DNA from: Tetracladium setigerum
Taxonomy: Eukaryota > Ascomycota > Leotiomycetes > Helotiales
DNA length: 64,000 nucleotides
Assembly: GCA_031472005.1 (NCBI GenBank)
Contig: PZJY01000002.1
Coordinates: 3,844,001-3,908,000 of the forward strand
Direction of reading: 5' to 3'
Each line of letters starts with the position of its first letter. The first letter of the stretch is position 1. The position numbers and the translations under genes are program-made. Of the stretch, positions 32,418 to 43,740 are shown one piece after another. Below the pieces are notes generated by a model. The model worked only from the letters and a program-made list of their open reading frames with translations. It was not told the DNA's origin and did not search any database.

Positions 32418-34260
32418 CTATGTTATACTCGAATGACAGGTTTGGGTTTTGTTGCCTCTTCGGATATTCAAGTTTCTCAGCAGCAAACCATGTACTTCAG
32501 GAACCCACAACAGGGATCCGGCATATTGTTCAAAATCATCGTAAGTTTCCATACCAAACTTGTCCATTTCCGCATGCAACCGGTCAAGAAACCAGTTACC
32601 ATCCGCCCCTGAAGGCCAGTTGATTGCTGCACATCCCAGAACCCAAATCTTCAGCCAACACCACCCAATATCCTGCCAAAAATCTAATGTAGCCTGCTCT
32701 AATCTGTCGAATAATGCCTTAATTTTACGCGCTGGTTCTCCGGGTTGGAATGGTGATATCCCAAATGCATATCTAATGGTAGCCAGATATATGATAGCAC
32801 CGAGGCGAAGGCCTTCAGCCACCAAAGAATGGGGGAGTGATTGGTCCGTTTCTCGCAGGCATAAAAGGCGATGGAGGAGTGGGTTGATGTAATGACATAC
32901 ATACATAGTGTCCGTCCACAGCGCACCTTTCGTCCGTGAGATCTCCTCTAGGAGATGCTGGTTCTCGATACAGATGTCGCTAATGATGTCGATCAATTGG
33001 ATATGCTCTGTCAACCTAGAGCGCCAGACAGTAATGAAGCACTTCGCAAAGGGCCTGAGAAAGGTAGAAGGCGATCGGGCATGGGGACCTGGCAGAAGTC
33101 CGACTGGAACTGGGAATATTGGAACTGCGTCGAGCACGAAGGAGCCGGATATATCGATGCTAACTGTGTAAGTAACAAATAATTTCAAATACTCCTATCA
33201 CTTACTTGCTTAACATATGTCTAAGTAGTTCATTCATGCCGATTGCGTCGATATCTCCTCGGGCGCGGATGATCTCTTTTATTCCAAGCATATGCATTCG
33301 CCATTTCTCAAAGTCCCCAATCATTTGCTGCCGATGATATTAGCTACAATAAAAATGCTTCCAAGGAAATGGACCAACACGGACATAGTAGCGGGCGAGA
33401 AGAACGAGAGACGCGATAACACCATCAGAACTTGCAGTCTCAGCATTTGCAATTTGGGCATTGATGAGACGGAGCGAAGAAGCGCGGTGAGCGATGACTT
33501 GGGGAGAATGATTCTCAGGTTGTGCAGTGCGGAGAAAGTCGAAATAAGCCTGCGCGGCTGCGAGAAACTGATGAAAGGCCGAGGCCTCTATTATGCTAAC
33601 CTCTACCCATATCACACGAAATGCGACCACTCTGAAGGGAGACACCGGGCCAGAGTTCGCCCCGTAGACTGCAAAACGAATCAGTATGGCGTTACTTGTA
33701 TGTTGAGCAGGTACACAGTGACAGACCGGTACACATCAACTCTCGCGCCCGGTCATCCAGCCCGAAAGGGTAGCGCATAAATGGGTCAAGTAAACCTACA
33801 CCCAGTCGGTCGAATGATAACCTTTCCGAAGCTAAAGCCCCAGCAGCTGCCGAGTCGCACCATATGTCTTCCGCAGAGGATGTTGTATCTAGCCGAGTCG
33901 CATCGTCTCCGTTGCTTCTTCTTTGAGGACTGGGTGTGGTGGGAAGCGAATTTGTGGCTGAGGCGTCCACCAAAACGGTATCGAGAACCTCAAGCGAATA
34001 CTGCAGGATCGGTTGCCGCCTGATGAAACCTGCCTTTCTCTTGTTCCTACCAACGTGTTGCATTACCTGCTGCTTAATTTGCCTTCGAATTGCCAGATCT
34101 GTTATAGGACCTCCCGTCTGGGGAATAAACGTGAGGCGCCTAGTGGCCTCGTGTTCTGGCAAAGCTCTTCTGCCAACGAAACATGTGGTGTTAGGTTTAA
34201 ATCTTAGCAACAAGGTGTAGTATTGGCAGCAGAAAGCACATAGACAACTAACCCTTGCAT
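32418..34260 (-). CDS. Fungal_trans_2 (DUF3468)-type regulator without zinc cluster
   Basis: Belongs to the large group of fungal transcription-factor-like proteins with the DUF3468/Fungal_trans_2 domain. Exons: 34260-34253 (proposed), 34169-33727, 33668-33385, 33327-33206 and 33159-32418; total 532 residues in continuous frame. The N-terminus, A-L-P-E-H-E-A-T-R-R-L-T-F-I-P-Q-T-G-G-P followed by R-R-Q-I-K-Q-Q-V-M-Q-H-V-G, is typical of family members that lack the Zn2Cys6 DNA-binding head. The domain core has G-P-V-S-P-F-R, A-H-R-A-S-S-L-R-L-I-N, W-R-M-H-M-L-G-I-K-E-I-I-R-A-R-G and the usual C-terminal helices. Two donors (GTCTGT, GTCCGT) are poor, and the 8-bp first exon is inferred from phase and a GTTAGT donor, so the 5' end is uncertain. 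It may act as a cofactor of other regulators. The neighbours are a bZIP gene (convergent) and the Old Yellow Enzyme gene on the same strand. Confidence 0.72.
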
Positions 34261-34805
34261 TGAATATATTTCCACACGCGCGCCCGACTTGTAGAAACAA
34301 AAACCAGATGTCTCCGTACGTACTTGCCACTTGGATCGTTGTCTATAGTCTCGCAATCGTAGTTGATTAATCCTGCGATCATCACTCTACTTCATTAATA
34401 AGCCTGTCTGGATTGAAGATAAATAGAAACTAAGGCTATTGTCAAAATCTCAACTTTAAAGGTGGTTTTCTGTAAGATTGCCGCAATCTTTTGATTATAA
34501 AGCCGCATACAGGATCCCGCGAAAGTCTTGGCAAAGGTATGTTGAAAATCCAAGAGTGGGTCCGCTCCCTAGTGCCATGCTAATTAACATTTAACCGCTG
34601 CTCGCTGTACTCCATACCGGCATAGTGGGGTGCAATGGCGATATCCTAGCATGTGCATCTGTCCTTACTTATAGGCCTATAGTTCTAGAACCGCCCGTGA
34701 TTTGAAAGTCTAAAAAAGTTTGCGCTAGCAGTGGTGAATGATCTTATTGTCGTCGTATACGTATATCAGATGTATGGAAATTAGGCAAATGTTAGCTACT
34801 GTAGG
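34261..34805. other. Intergenic region
   Basis: About 0.5 kb, AT-rich; nothing coding seen. Confidence 0.5.
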
Positions 34806-36179
34806 CTAATCAAAAAGAACATCTCTTCCAAGATCTACTTTAATGCCACGTCCGATATGTTGGCCATATCCCCATCCAATCTGATTCGCAACTCGGACTT
34901 CTACGCCCAATTCTTCCGCCCACTGCCATACAAGCCCAGGATTCTTCTGGAAAGGTCTTCCCACAAACACAACATCCGCTGAACCATCCTGCAACAAGTC
35001 TTCAGCTTGAGCAGCGGAAGTAATCAGCCCAACAACACTCACTAGAGCACCCGTCCCCTCGACAGCCTTCTTGACCGCGCGAGAGAAGGGGGCTTGATAA
35101 CCCGGACCTGAAATGATCTTTTGTGTCGACATGAGACCCCGGTGGAGATGTCGATGAGATTGACGCCGCATTTCGCGAGCTCCGCACCGAGAAGAGCCGC
35201 ATCATCGACCGTGAAACCACCCTCTACCCAATCACCACCTGGGATCCGAACCAGAAGCGGCATCTCGGCGGGGATGACAGCTCGAATTTCCTTCACAATC
35301 TCAAGCAGCAGACGCATGCGATTCTCCGAAGATCCTCCGTATGGCGCAAGGAGAGTGTTTGTTGCGGGTGACAGGAAAGCGTGGAGCAGGTAGCCGTGAG
35401 CCGCATGAATTTCGATGGCCTAAAGGCAGGTCAGTGGTTGAGACAGTATCGCATTTTTCATGATAAACTTACATCAAACCCTGCAGCAAGTGACCTCTGA
35501 GCCGCAGCCACAAAAGCCTTCTTTATGACAGCGATGCCGTCCAAGGTCAAAACCCGAGGCAGATGCGTATGGTCGTCGTAAGGAACATCGCTAACACTCA
35601 ATATCTTGTTTGGCCATCCACCAACTCCAGCGGGCGCAGCTGCTTTACGATCAATCCAAGGCGCAACGGTGCTGGCTTTTCTCCCTGCGTGGTTCAACTG
35701 TATTGCAATATGTTGGTTTTGACTGTGAGCGAAGTCCGTAAGTCTTTTAAGGGCTTCAATCTGGCTGTCTTCCCAAAGCCCCGAGTCCTCGGGCGTGATA
35801 CGCCCTTCTTCCGTGACAGCAGTTGATTCGATGATGGTCAGACCTGGGCCCCTCTGAATGATTCCTCCGAGGTGGGCAAGATGCCAGGTGGTATGTTTTC
35901 CATTATCTGCGGAGTATTGACACATGGGGGAAACCACAATACGATTCTGGAGTTTGATGCCATTCAGTTTGATGGGCTGGAACAGCTTTGGGATACTCTT
36001 GCCACTGGGTTGTGGAACAGTTGCTGTGCCCGCTGGAATGTTTTGTTTTGGTGTGTAGAATGACGACTAATTGCACGTCAGCTATAGTCTACGGGTCTGG
36101 AAAGGATTGTCCAACATACAACTCCAGCCCCATAGTTCTTTAATGAACATTCTTGTTGATCGATATTAGCTGCATGCAT
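34806..36179 (-). CDS. NADH:flavin oxidoreductase of the Old Yellow Enzyme family, one frameshift
   Basis: FMN-dependent ene-reductase, closest in motifs to the YqjM-like class that reduces activated C=C bonds. Exons 36179-36120, 36066-35473 and 35419-34806; introns are 53 bp each with GTATGT/TTAG and GTAAGT/TTTAG. The start at 36179 is chosen because its 20 codons splice in phase to S-S-F-Y-T-P-K-Q-N-I-P-A-G-T-A, the usual family N-terminus. Motifs: N-R-I-V-V-S-P-M-C-Q-Y-S (flavin contact Cys), Q-L-N-H-A-G-R-K-A-S, E-I-H-A-A-H-G-Y-L-L (active-site His pair), Y-G-G-S-S-E-N-R and the phosphate-binding A-D-V-V-F-V-G-R-P-F-Q-K-N-P. At the CCCC at 35137-35140 one base is missing: D-I-S-T-G continues as G-L-M-S-T-Q-K-I-I only in the next frame. 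Restored length about 422 residues. It diverges from the SDR gene at 37182. Confidence 0.85.
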
Positions 36180-37057
36180 TGAAGGACAAAGATGGTCAGC
36201 CATTTTGCGAAATATAATGTTTTCAATATCTGTTGAAGTGAAGGTTGAAAAAAAAGGGATGTGTGCTGTAGAAGAAAATGGTACTCAAGAGAACGAAGAA
36301 TTGATCTCTAATAAAGCCCACCACCTGGCTCCCACGGTAGTTATCTCACGTCCTGGGAAGGCGTATCATGCTCGGGAAACACGTGGATGAGAAGACGGGC
36401 AATAGCAACCCCGAGCTTGACATTAGCATCTGCAAATAAGCACTATCCAAGCACATATAAGCCAGTTGCATATTTACTAATACCAAGTTCAGGACCAATT
36501 CCTAAGATATGGGCAGCTAAGTCTTCGAGACATAACTTGGTTTACTCGGGTCATCTGAGAGAGAGCCTCAAAAGAGGCAAAGCGATTAGCGTTGCATTGC
36601 CAGCTGAGGCTTGGCTGCATAAATCTTGTCTCAAAGCGGGCATGGTAGTTAGCGCTGCATTAGCGAGTATGGATATGCTGTTGGAAGTTGTCGTTCGATA
36701 ATTGTGGGTCAAGCTATAATCCTTGGCAGAACCTCAACTGAACGAATTGTTCCCTAGCGATGTGTGAAGGCTTCTATATCTAGTCCTTTCCCCGTTGTGC
36801 TTGCAGCTTGAGATATTTTGACTAGGCTTAGAGAAGGCATGCTCTATCGCGTTGCATGACCCAATGCTTCGCTACTGTGTGTCTGGCACGTAAGCACAGC
36901 AAAGCTATCTGCTTGCTCTTCGAATTTCAGGTGTTACTCGGCGATTTGACGTACGTATTTTGTTTGGGCAATAATTAAGATGAATGGAAGGTTGACTAAG
37001 TGCAAAATTCGTATGGTTTCCTATTTTAGGTATCGACGCTTCAGCTTGCGGGATCTC
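36180..37057. other. Shared upstream region of the OYE and SDR genes
   Basis: The two oxidoreductase start codons are 1.0 kb apart and face away from each other. No gene lies between; small open frames here are not supported. The arrangement is compatible with co-regulation. Confidence 0.5.
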
Positions 37058-37065
37058 TATAAATA
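37058..37065 (+). promoter_or_regulatory. TATA box of the SDR gene
   Basis: TATAAATA, 117 bp upstream of the start codon at 37182. Confidence 0.55.
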
Positions 37066-37181
37066 TCTGTGCTGGTGCTCATCGTGTTACAATTACTTAG
37101 AAATCCAGAGTCTTACCAATTCACAAGAGCCGTTAAAATCCAAAATTCAAAACTCTCTTCGTCTTCACCCCACTTTCCAAA

Positions 37182-37976
37182 ATGTCCCCAGGGAAATACG
37201 TCAATAAGCTGAAAGGCTCTAGAATCCTCGTTTTCGGGGCGACCTCCGGTATTGGCTACGCAGTCTCAGAAGCTGCTCTCGAACATGGCGCGACCGTCGG
37301 AATCACCGGCTCCAAACAGACGAAGCTCACTGATAGTATCTCTCGACTTCTCAGCAACTACGGCGGATCCGGAGACGAACCCTCGAGCCTTGTCTCCAGC
37401 CACGTTTGTGATCTTAGCAACCAAGAGGCAATGGAGAAGAACCTCATTACTCTTCTTGAAGCAGCAACCAACAGCAAGGCGAACAAGCTTAACCACATCG
37501 TTTTTACGGCCGGCGACGCCCTACCCCTGAAACCAATCTCAGAGATTTCTCCAGCGTACATCCAGGCTGCCGGAACAGTGCGCTTCATCGCACCGTTGAT
37601 GCTCGCAAAGTTGATACCGATTTACATGGTCCCGTCGGCGGACTCCTCGTTCACCATAACCAGTGGCGTCATTGGTACTAAGCCATCACCAGGATGGGTT
37701 ATCACTGCTGGATATAGTGGGGCGCAGGAAGCATTGATGAGGGGTTTAGCGGTTGATCTGGCGCCGATTAGGGTCAATTGTGTGAGCCCTGGGAGTGTCA
37801 AAACAGAGCTCTTGGCAGACATGCCGGACGAAGCGTTGGAGTATATGAGACAGGTGACGTTGACGAAGAGGCTGGGACGCCCTGAGGATGTGGCGGAGGT
37901 GTATTTGTATGCGATGAAAGACGGATTCGTTACAGGCAGTGTACTGCACTCTAATGGTGGCAGACTCTTAGTTTAG
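37182..37976 (+). CDS. Atypical short-chain dehydrogenase/reductase
   Basis: Intronless, 264 residues, the normal length for a classical SDR. The Rossmann glycine motif G-A-T-S-G-I-G is at about residues 19-25, followed by the adenine-side Asp in V-C-D-L-S. The catalytic Ser is in I-T-S-G-V, and the active-site Tyr in A-G-Y-S-G-A-Q has Gln where YxxxK needs Lys. The C-terminal half has L-A-P-I-R-V-N-C-V-S-P-G and a T-x-L step, typical of the fold. Loss of the Lys would weaken or change ordinary NAD(P)H-dependent ketone chemistry; some fungal SDR subfamilies tolerate this. The start is supported by a TATA box and a C/A-rich leader ending CAAAATGTC. Divergent partner of the Old Yellow Enzyme gene; they may process a common metabolite, an inference from position. 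Confidence 0.85.
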   Translation: MSPGKYVNKLKGSRILVFGATSGIGYAVSEAALEHGATVGITGSKQTKLTDSISRLLSNYGGSGDEPSSLVSSHVCDLSNQEAMEKNLITLLEAATNSKANKLNHIVFTAGDALPLKPISEISPAYIQAAGTVRFIAPLMLAKLIPIYMVPSADSSFTITSGVIGTKPSPGWVITAGYSGAQEALMRGLAVDLAPIRVNCVSPGSVKTELLADMPDEALEYMRQVTLTKRLGRPEDVAEVYLYAMKDGFVTGSVLHSNGGRLLV

Positions 37977-39664
37977 AAGTCTTTCTTCTGTCAACAATAT
38001 CTGTGGAGTGTGGGCTTCACATTTTGTCTATCACTGTTGAAGATGGCCTCTGCGCCCGGGAAACTTTCGGCTTATCAATTCAAAAACTCCCCGTAAAGAC
38101 CTTTGTCTGGTACTTCTTCGGCACTACAAAGAGTGCTTTAGCCTTCATAAAACTTTCCCCTCCCATGTCTCCAGTCTTCTTGATGCCCGCCCTTAGCTCT
38201 CTGTGAAGCTCCTCTTTTCTGAGAATTTCCGAGTGACATAGAAGGAGTTAATCTTCTAAAAGAAAAAAAGGCACGGTCCTATTCTCATAATTTTGTCTAG
38301 AACACAGCTACTTTACATGCCAAAAGCATGGAATGAACGACTTATACTTACATTTTCAAGGTATCTGCCCTCTCGGTGCGATGCAGTTGAACTTTCCAGT
38401 CTTGCGGACTGGTTGATACTGTTGGGCCGGATACTGTCAATAGTAATTATTACAGAAGCCGTATGTCATGGCAGCTTAAGCTGCGATGTTGTGGAATAAA
38501 TCTTCGATGTGTGACTCACTGCTACTGATTGCTGTATCTATGCTTCAGATCAGACCGGAACGCTCAACAGGATGACATGTTGCAAAATAAATATGTAGAA
38601 ATCAAATTTGTTTGTCTTCTCCTGTTTCGGCAATGCGCGTTGTCGGCTGGGCTTAGAATCATACAACTCCGATTAATGCAGCTCACCGCAGCACCATTCT
38701 GTGTGTGAATCACCTTCTCTTGATTTTAGATTTCCCACCAATGACGCTATTGATTGAGAACGAATTTACTTCGTACAGGTCCGAATAGTCCCATATTTCA
38801 TGTCTGTACTTCTTTTAATCGGGCTTGCCTAGAAGGGAAATAAGGGCTATGAACACAAGAGATGATTTACGAGAGAACTCCTCGTTTAATAATTTTTTTA
38901 GAAACGCACAGACATGGAATGTGGGATCTTTGGACCCTGTACGAAGTATGGGCAAAATCCACCAAATCCCCGAAGTGATTTGAGGCGCCCACTGGCTTGT
39001 GCCTCCGCACATGCATAGACCATGTTGCACGTCGTAAGCAGTGTCAGCAGTACATCACAACGCGCTAAGCAATTTTTGGATCTTACTCTGAGAAGGTTAG
39101 AACCCTACTGTGATATTCGATACTATTGTGATATTCGATGAAATAATTTTAAAATTCGATTCTAGTCGTTTCCACGGTTACAAGAGTTTTCAGCCAGTTG
39201 AGTTCCGGGATTTACCTATTTGATACTATCTTAGGTTTAGCAAAGCCAATGAAAGATAACAATTATTACCCCTATATAGGAGTATACGGCTTGACAACGA
39301 TCTAACCAACCTTCTACAGAATATAGTAGTGATAATGTCGTATCGGTTTTAATGCGTCTTTATTATATAATCATCCTCATTGCCATAAAATAACAAGGAG
39401 CGCCGAACGCTAGACTGGCCATGCACCATGGGGATCCAGATTTGCGGCACAGTGGATTAACAAAGCGCTATTCTAAGGGGACCAATCAGGACCTATTTCC
39501 TCATTGGAGATAGAACCTCGACTTTCTGAAGGAGCAAACTTTTAATCACCTCTCTTTGTTCGTTCCCATATTTCGATCTCTCACAGTATCTAATACTCGC
39601 TTTGGGTCAACCTGCTAGACCAGCAATCGAAGGTTTTAACTGTTCAATTCATTGTCGCTTTATC
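37977..39664. other. Long AT-rich intergenic region
   Basis: About 1.7 kb. A minus-strand open frame at 38815-39030 has some protein-like composition but no partner exons. A 12-bp direct repeat (TGTGATATTCGA) occurs at 39109 and 39127. Otherwise nothing recognisable; it may contain decayed sequence. Confidence 0.4.
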
Positions 39665-41373
39665 ATGGTTCGTGTTAGCGGGCGTAGCAAAGGTTGCGAA
39701 ACTTGTCGAAAGCGAAAAATAAAGGTTAGGTCTCACCACTATCCCCCTTCAAAAGCCCTTCCTTACATTTGAATTCAGTGTGACGAAGGGTTTCCTCAAT
39801 GCGGGCAGTGTAGCAGTACCAATAAGCAGTGTCCGGGTGCTGTAGTCGGATTTGTCTTCGTGAACATGGAACCGTCCCCAGGACGGGAATATCTCAAGGT
39901 GATATCAGACCATGTACACAACAGTCTCTATTTTTCTTGTCAAACTTCTGACTGGGGGTTGCACAAGCAGACGAAGAACGATCATTCCGTTACCTCTGTG
40001 GATTCGGTAATATCTGATAGTTCTAGCAGTTCTCTTATATATAAGGACTTCGGTCTGATCAATGCCACTACGCCTGATAGTGAGGGTAGTCACGATGAAT
40101 CATCTCTCAATTGGGAAGCCCTGACTCAAACAATCGAGCGTAATAAACAGCTAGAAGAGAAATATCTATCGCATTTCTTGGCATTTTTCGCACGAGATCC
40201 AGCACAAGCCCCTGGAGCACCGTCTTGGACCTTTTTGCTCCCGTCAATGCTTTCATCGCTCAACATACCAGAGATGTGGGTCCCTGTTCTAGCAGCATCA
40301 ATCGCGTATTTTGCAGTGTCGTCTGGAGACCATGAAAAGCTAGTGGAGGCATCCAAATGGTATGGAATAGCAATTTCAATGCAGCAAGACCAATTGTCGA
40401 CGCTCTGCCATCAAGCTCCAAGCACGATCAATTTAGCCCCCGAGGTTATTTGTATGCCGGTCATGCTGTCGCTATTTGAAGCTGTACATAGCAGCTCAGA
40501 CCAAGCATATTTCGAGCATATTGATGGCGCGCAAATGATGTTGGAAGTCGTTGGACCTTGGCAGTGTAGAACCGGGGTTATGCACCAGCTGTTTAAGACG
40601 ATAAGAGCCATTTCGGCAAGTAGACTTGATCCTCTCTTTGCGATCGAGCCGCACTAGAATTAAGACTAATTTCCCAGGGTCAATAGCTCTATGGTTCAAT
40701 CGTCAGAAAGACCGGAACTATCTTCGCATCGGGAGACTGGCTCACCATCCCATACTCCGTCCACGCGAAAGGAACATTTGATAAAATCCTTGACATATTG
40801 GTTATACTACCTGAGTATCTTGCGCAGCTCGATAGCATCAAGATGTTTGCTACATCTGTTTCGGCAAAGCAGAAACTCTACCTCCACATCTGCGCTGCAC
40901 TTCATGATCTAGAACTGCTCAACTACCACGTTATCGACTGTGTTCACAAGCTTATCAAAGCTGGCGCTGCTTTTGATAACGTGGATGATTTTGCTGAAGA
41001 TTTTGTAGCCAATAGTAGTACCTCGAACCCTACTTATCTGGGGATGACAGTAGCTCTACATCGTACTGCCATGGTTTTGTCACACTATATTGCTTTCCAA
41101 ACAGGTTCAATCTGTAATCCAAGAGAACAGATTATCCTTCATTGTTCAGATATGCTGTCAGCAATCGAGTTCTTAGACGCTTTAAGAAAGGGCTGTGCAT
41201 ATATCCGTATGGTGTTACCGCTGAGAGTTGTGGCGCTCTTAAGCCCATGTTCAAAACAAAGGGTTGGAGCGAGGAAGATTTTAGAACTGTGGTATAAATC
41301 GCGTAACTTACGTGGAATGTGTGGCATTGCGCTAGATGCAATTGATCAACAGGACGTTGGTACATGGGCGTAA
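39665..41373 (+). CDS. Zn2Cys6 transcription factor, one frameshift
   Basis: Fungal binuclear zinc cluster regulator. Exon 1 (39665-39724) and exon 2 (39779-40619) give the classical C-x2-C-x6-C-x6-C-x2-C-x6-C cluster at residues 11-38, split by a 54-bp intron after K-R-K-I-K as in many family members. The cluster begins ten residues after Met. A Fungal_trans_2-like region follows (S-H-F-L-A-F-F-A-R-D). Exon 3 starts at 40678 after a GTAGAC/CCCAG intron and reads S-I-A-L-W-F-N-R-Q-K, but the rest of the domain (I-F-A-S-G-D-W-L-T-I-P-Y-S-V-H...) is in another frame to the stop at 41373; removing one A from the AAA at 40707-40709 joins them. As read, the protein would end early. Assembly error or recent inactivation. 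Candidate regulator of the neighbouring OYE/SDR pair by proximity only. Confidence 0.78.
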
Positions 41374-42524
41374 TAGGTTAGAATAGACAAGCTCCATAAG
41401 GGGCCGGCGACGTGCGCACGACAATTTGACTATTTCACGGGATATAACTGTCCATATGATTACAATTTTGGCCTGCCCACCAACCTGGCTGCGTATTACG
41501 GTAGCGTGACTATCGACACAGCTCTTCCCGACACAGTTCCCACCAATATCGTTCGGTGTGCCCTTCCATGGCTTCCATTCTTGTGAAAATCTGCGCTCTA
41601 CACCACCGCCCAACTTTCAGGCCATTATCTCTGCGATATCCGAATGACAATATCATCTTGTCCGCCTGCTGTCCATGCCCGGTATATTCTACCGAAGTAG
41701 CAAAATTGTACGTGACTCCTTCAAATATGGCAACTTCTAGATCCCTCCGTCGTGGTTGCTAGTACTCCAGCGAGAGCAGAAGTATGTTTGGTATTGAAAC
41801 CTTCGAATACAGCCTCTCTGTCTCCTCTCCGAGACCTCAAATTCATGCTCAACAGTCCATCGGATCTAGACTATGGTGTCGCACAAAGCGAGAATGGGAA
41901 GGACTTTGGGATCTTCGTGCAAGGTCTTCGTGTGAAGGAGAGGGAGTGGGGGAGGTTTCGAACATTGTGAGAAGAGAGTGTTAGAGCAGCTCCGGGGGCA
42001 GGGGAGGATGCAGTACGAGAACCAAAGCAAGATGATCGCCTCGGTATGGGCTGTGGAAGATAAAACGATAAGATCTGTTTGCGGTGAAGTCATGAGTGTG
42101 TTTGCGCTTGGAAATGGTTCGGATGCGTTTGTGATTGTGCTGGTTGTTAACTTGGTGGTTGTTTACTTCCAACCGAGACGAAGCAAGACTTTCCGGACAG
42201 CATGAGGGAGTTGGCTGGCTAGTATGGAAAGATGGGGCAGCACTGTAGCAGCAAGAGTCGGGAAGGCGCAGTACAGTGTATACTGTTTGGGTGTAAAAGG
42301 AAGGTGGCAAACCAGCAACACTACCACAAGAAAGACACACAAGTCACAAGTCACAACTCACAATGGGGAAGAGAGGAAAGTTGCAAAGGCAAGAAAGAGA
42401 AAAGAGCAAAGGAGAGAAGATTCTTCTTCGCAGAACCAGCAAAGCCAGCAAAGCAATGAAAAAAAAGAGACAAGGCAAAGCCGAGTAAAGTTCCAAAAAT
42501 TGTTTGCCCGAAGGACTTTGAGAT
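41374..42524. other. Intergenic region with unsupported open frames
   Basis: Overlapping open frames on both strands between 41556 and 42340 have no family resemblance and do not join convincingly. No gene supported. Confidence 0.35.
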
Positions 42525-42670
42525 CCGGAAGGTCGGAAGGTCGGAAGGTCGAAAAGTCGAAGAGGCGAAAAGGCGAAAGGTCGAAAGGTCGAAAGGTCGA
42601 AGAGGCGAGGAGGCGAAAGGTCGAAGAGGTGAAAAGTCGAAAGATCGAAAGGTCGAAGGTCGAAGGGCGA
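42525..42670 (+). repeat. GGTCGAAA-type minisatellite
   Basis: Degenerate tandem array of about sixteen 7-9 bp units of the form GGTCGAAA / AGGCGAAA / GGTCGAAG. It is open in one frame but is non-coding in appearance. Confidence 0.8.
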
Positions 42671-42956
42671 ACAGAAGAGACAAGTCAAATGGTTATCACC
42701 ATCACAGAGGCAAGATCAAACCAGTTGACAAGTCCCAACTGACCCAGAGGAGTCCAGTCCGCGAGGCGGAAAGGACATCCGGTATGAAGAGGAAAGGGAA
42801 AAAAAGAGAAATTTGGGAGGGAACGAGGGAGTACTTATAGGCAAACAGAATCCACTAGCGAAGATCAAATGTTTGCAAGCATCACGTGTAGCTGTAGTCT
42901 ATGTCTTTTAGTATTAGCGCTTTAGCAAAAGATTTGCAGTGAACACGTGAAGCAAT

Positions 42957-43526
42957 TTATACTTTAGTCTGTGGTTTTCCAGTAATAGCGCGCAAAGATG
43001 ATTTGGATGGGATCTGCATGATCTGCATGAGTCTATCCCGAATAGAGAGCACTGGTAGGATAGAGCCATTACCCAAAAGATCCCAGGATAAACCGAACTT
43101 GGATTCCCTATTGGGACTTGATTTTCTATTATCTTCTTGAATTTCCATTTTATTTGCAATATAATCAATTGCTTTTTGAACGACCACGTTCATAATAGTT
43201 CTATCAGGGTCATCCCGATGCGCTATCCATAAGAGAACTTGAATCCAGTCCAACGATTACGGAAAAATGTGATGGCGGATGCCCAATCTGAGAGTGCCAT
43301 AGTCTTGTCTTTTGAGATCAAATGCAATGGAATCTTTGTTTGAATCACGGATAATGTAGATCATGTACACCCTCGATGGCTGGTTGGGTTTCCGGAGGCC
43401 TAGCAAATCCGGACTAGACCATGGTTCGTGCTCCCAGTTTCCAAAACTCTGATTTTGGCGCGCTAGCTTTGTACATGCATGCCCGTTTCGGCTGTCACCA
43501 GTGTATGGGACTAAGCTGAAACGCAT
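42957..43526 (-). pseudogene. Gene remnant interrupted by a stop codon
   Basis: Two open stretches, 43526-43260 and 43256-42957, lie in the same minus-strand frame and are separated by a single TAA at 43257-43259. Together they encode about 189 residues of normal protein composition (for example V-Y-M-I-Y-I-I-R-D-S-N-K-D and D-Y-I-A-N-K-M-E). I do not recognise the family. A CAA-to-TAA change would create the stop, the kind of C-to-T change left by repeat-induced point mutation. No introns or upstream exons are evident. Confidence 0.35.
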
Positions 43527-43740
43527 TCGAATGATCTAGCTCAAACTCCAAAAATTATGGTAGCTTCACTCGTTGCCAAATCTTGAGAGTCCGTACTGTT
43601 CGTTTGTTCTCTTCAACTTTCACGCCCAATAGTGGAAATGGTGTTCTAGGAAATGAATAAAAGCCGCTCTTCTGTTAATATTTGGTGCCCCCTCGACTTT
43701 ACTAGACCTGGTTTATGACCGTGGCATCCCCGAGAGGTTG

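Noticed and set aside
38815..39030. 71-codon minus-strand open frame
   Set aside because: Isolated, AT-rich surroundings, no recognised motif; at best a gene remnant.
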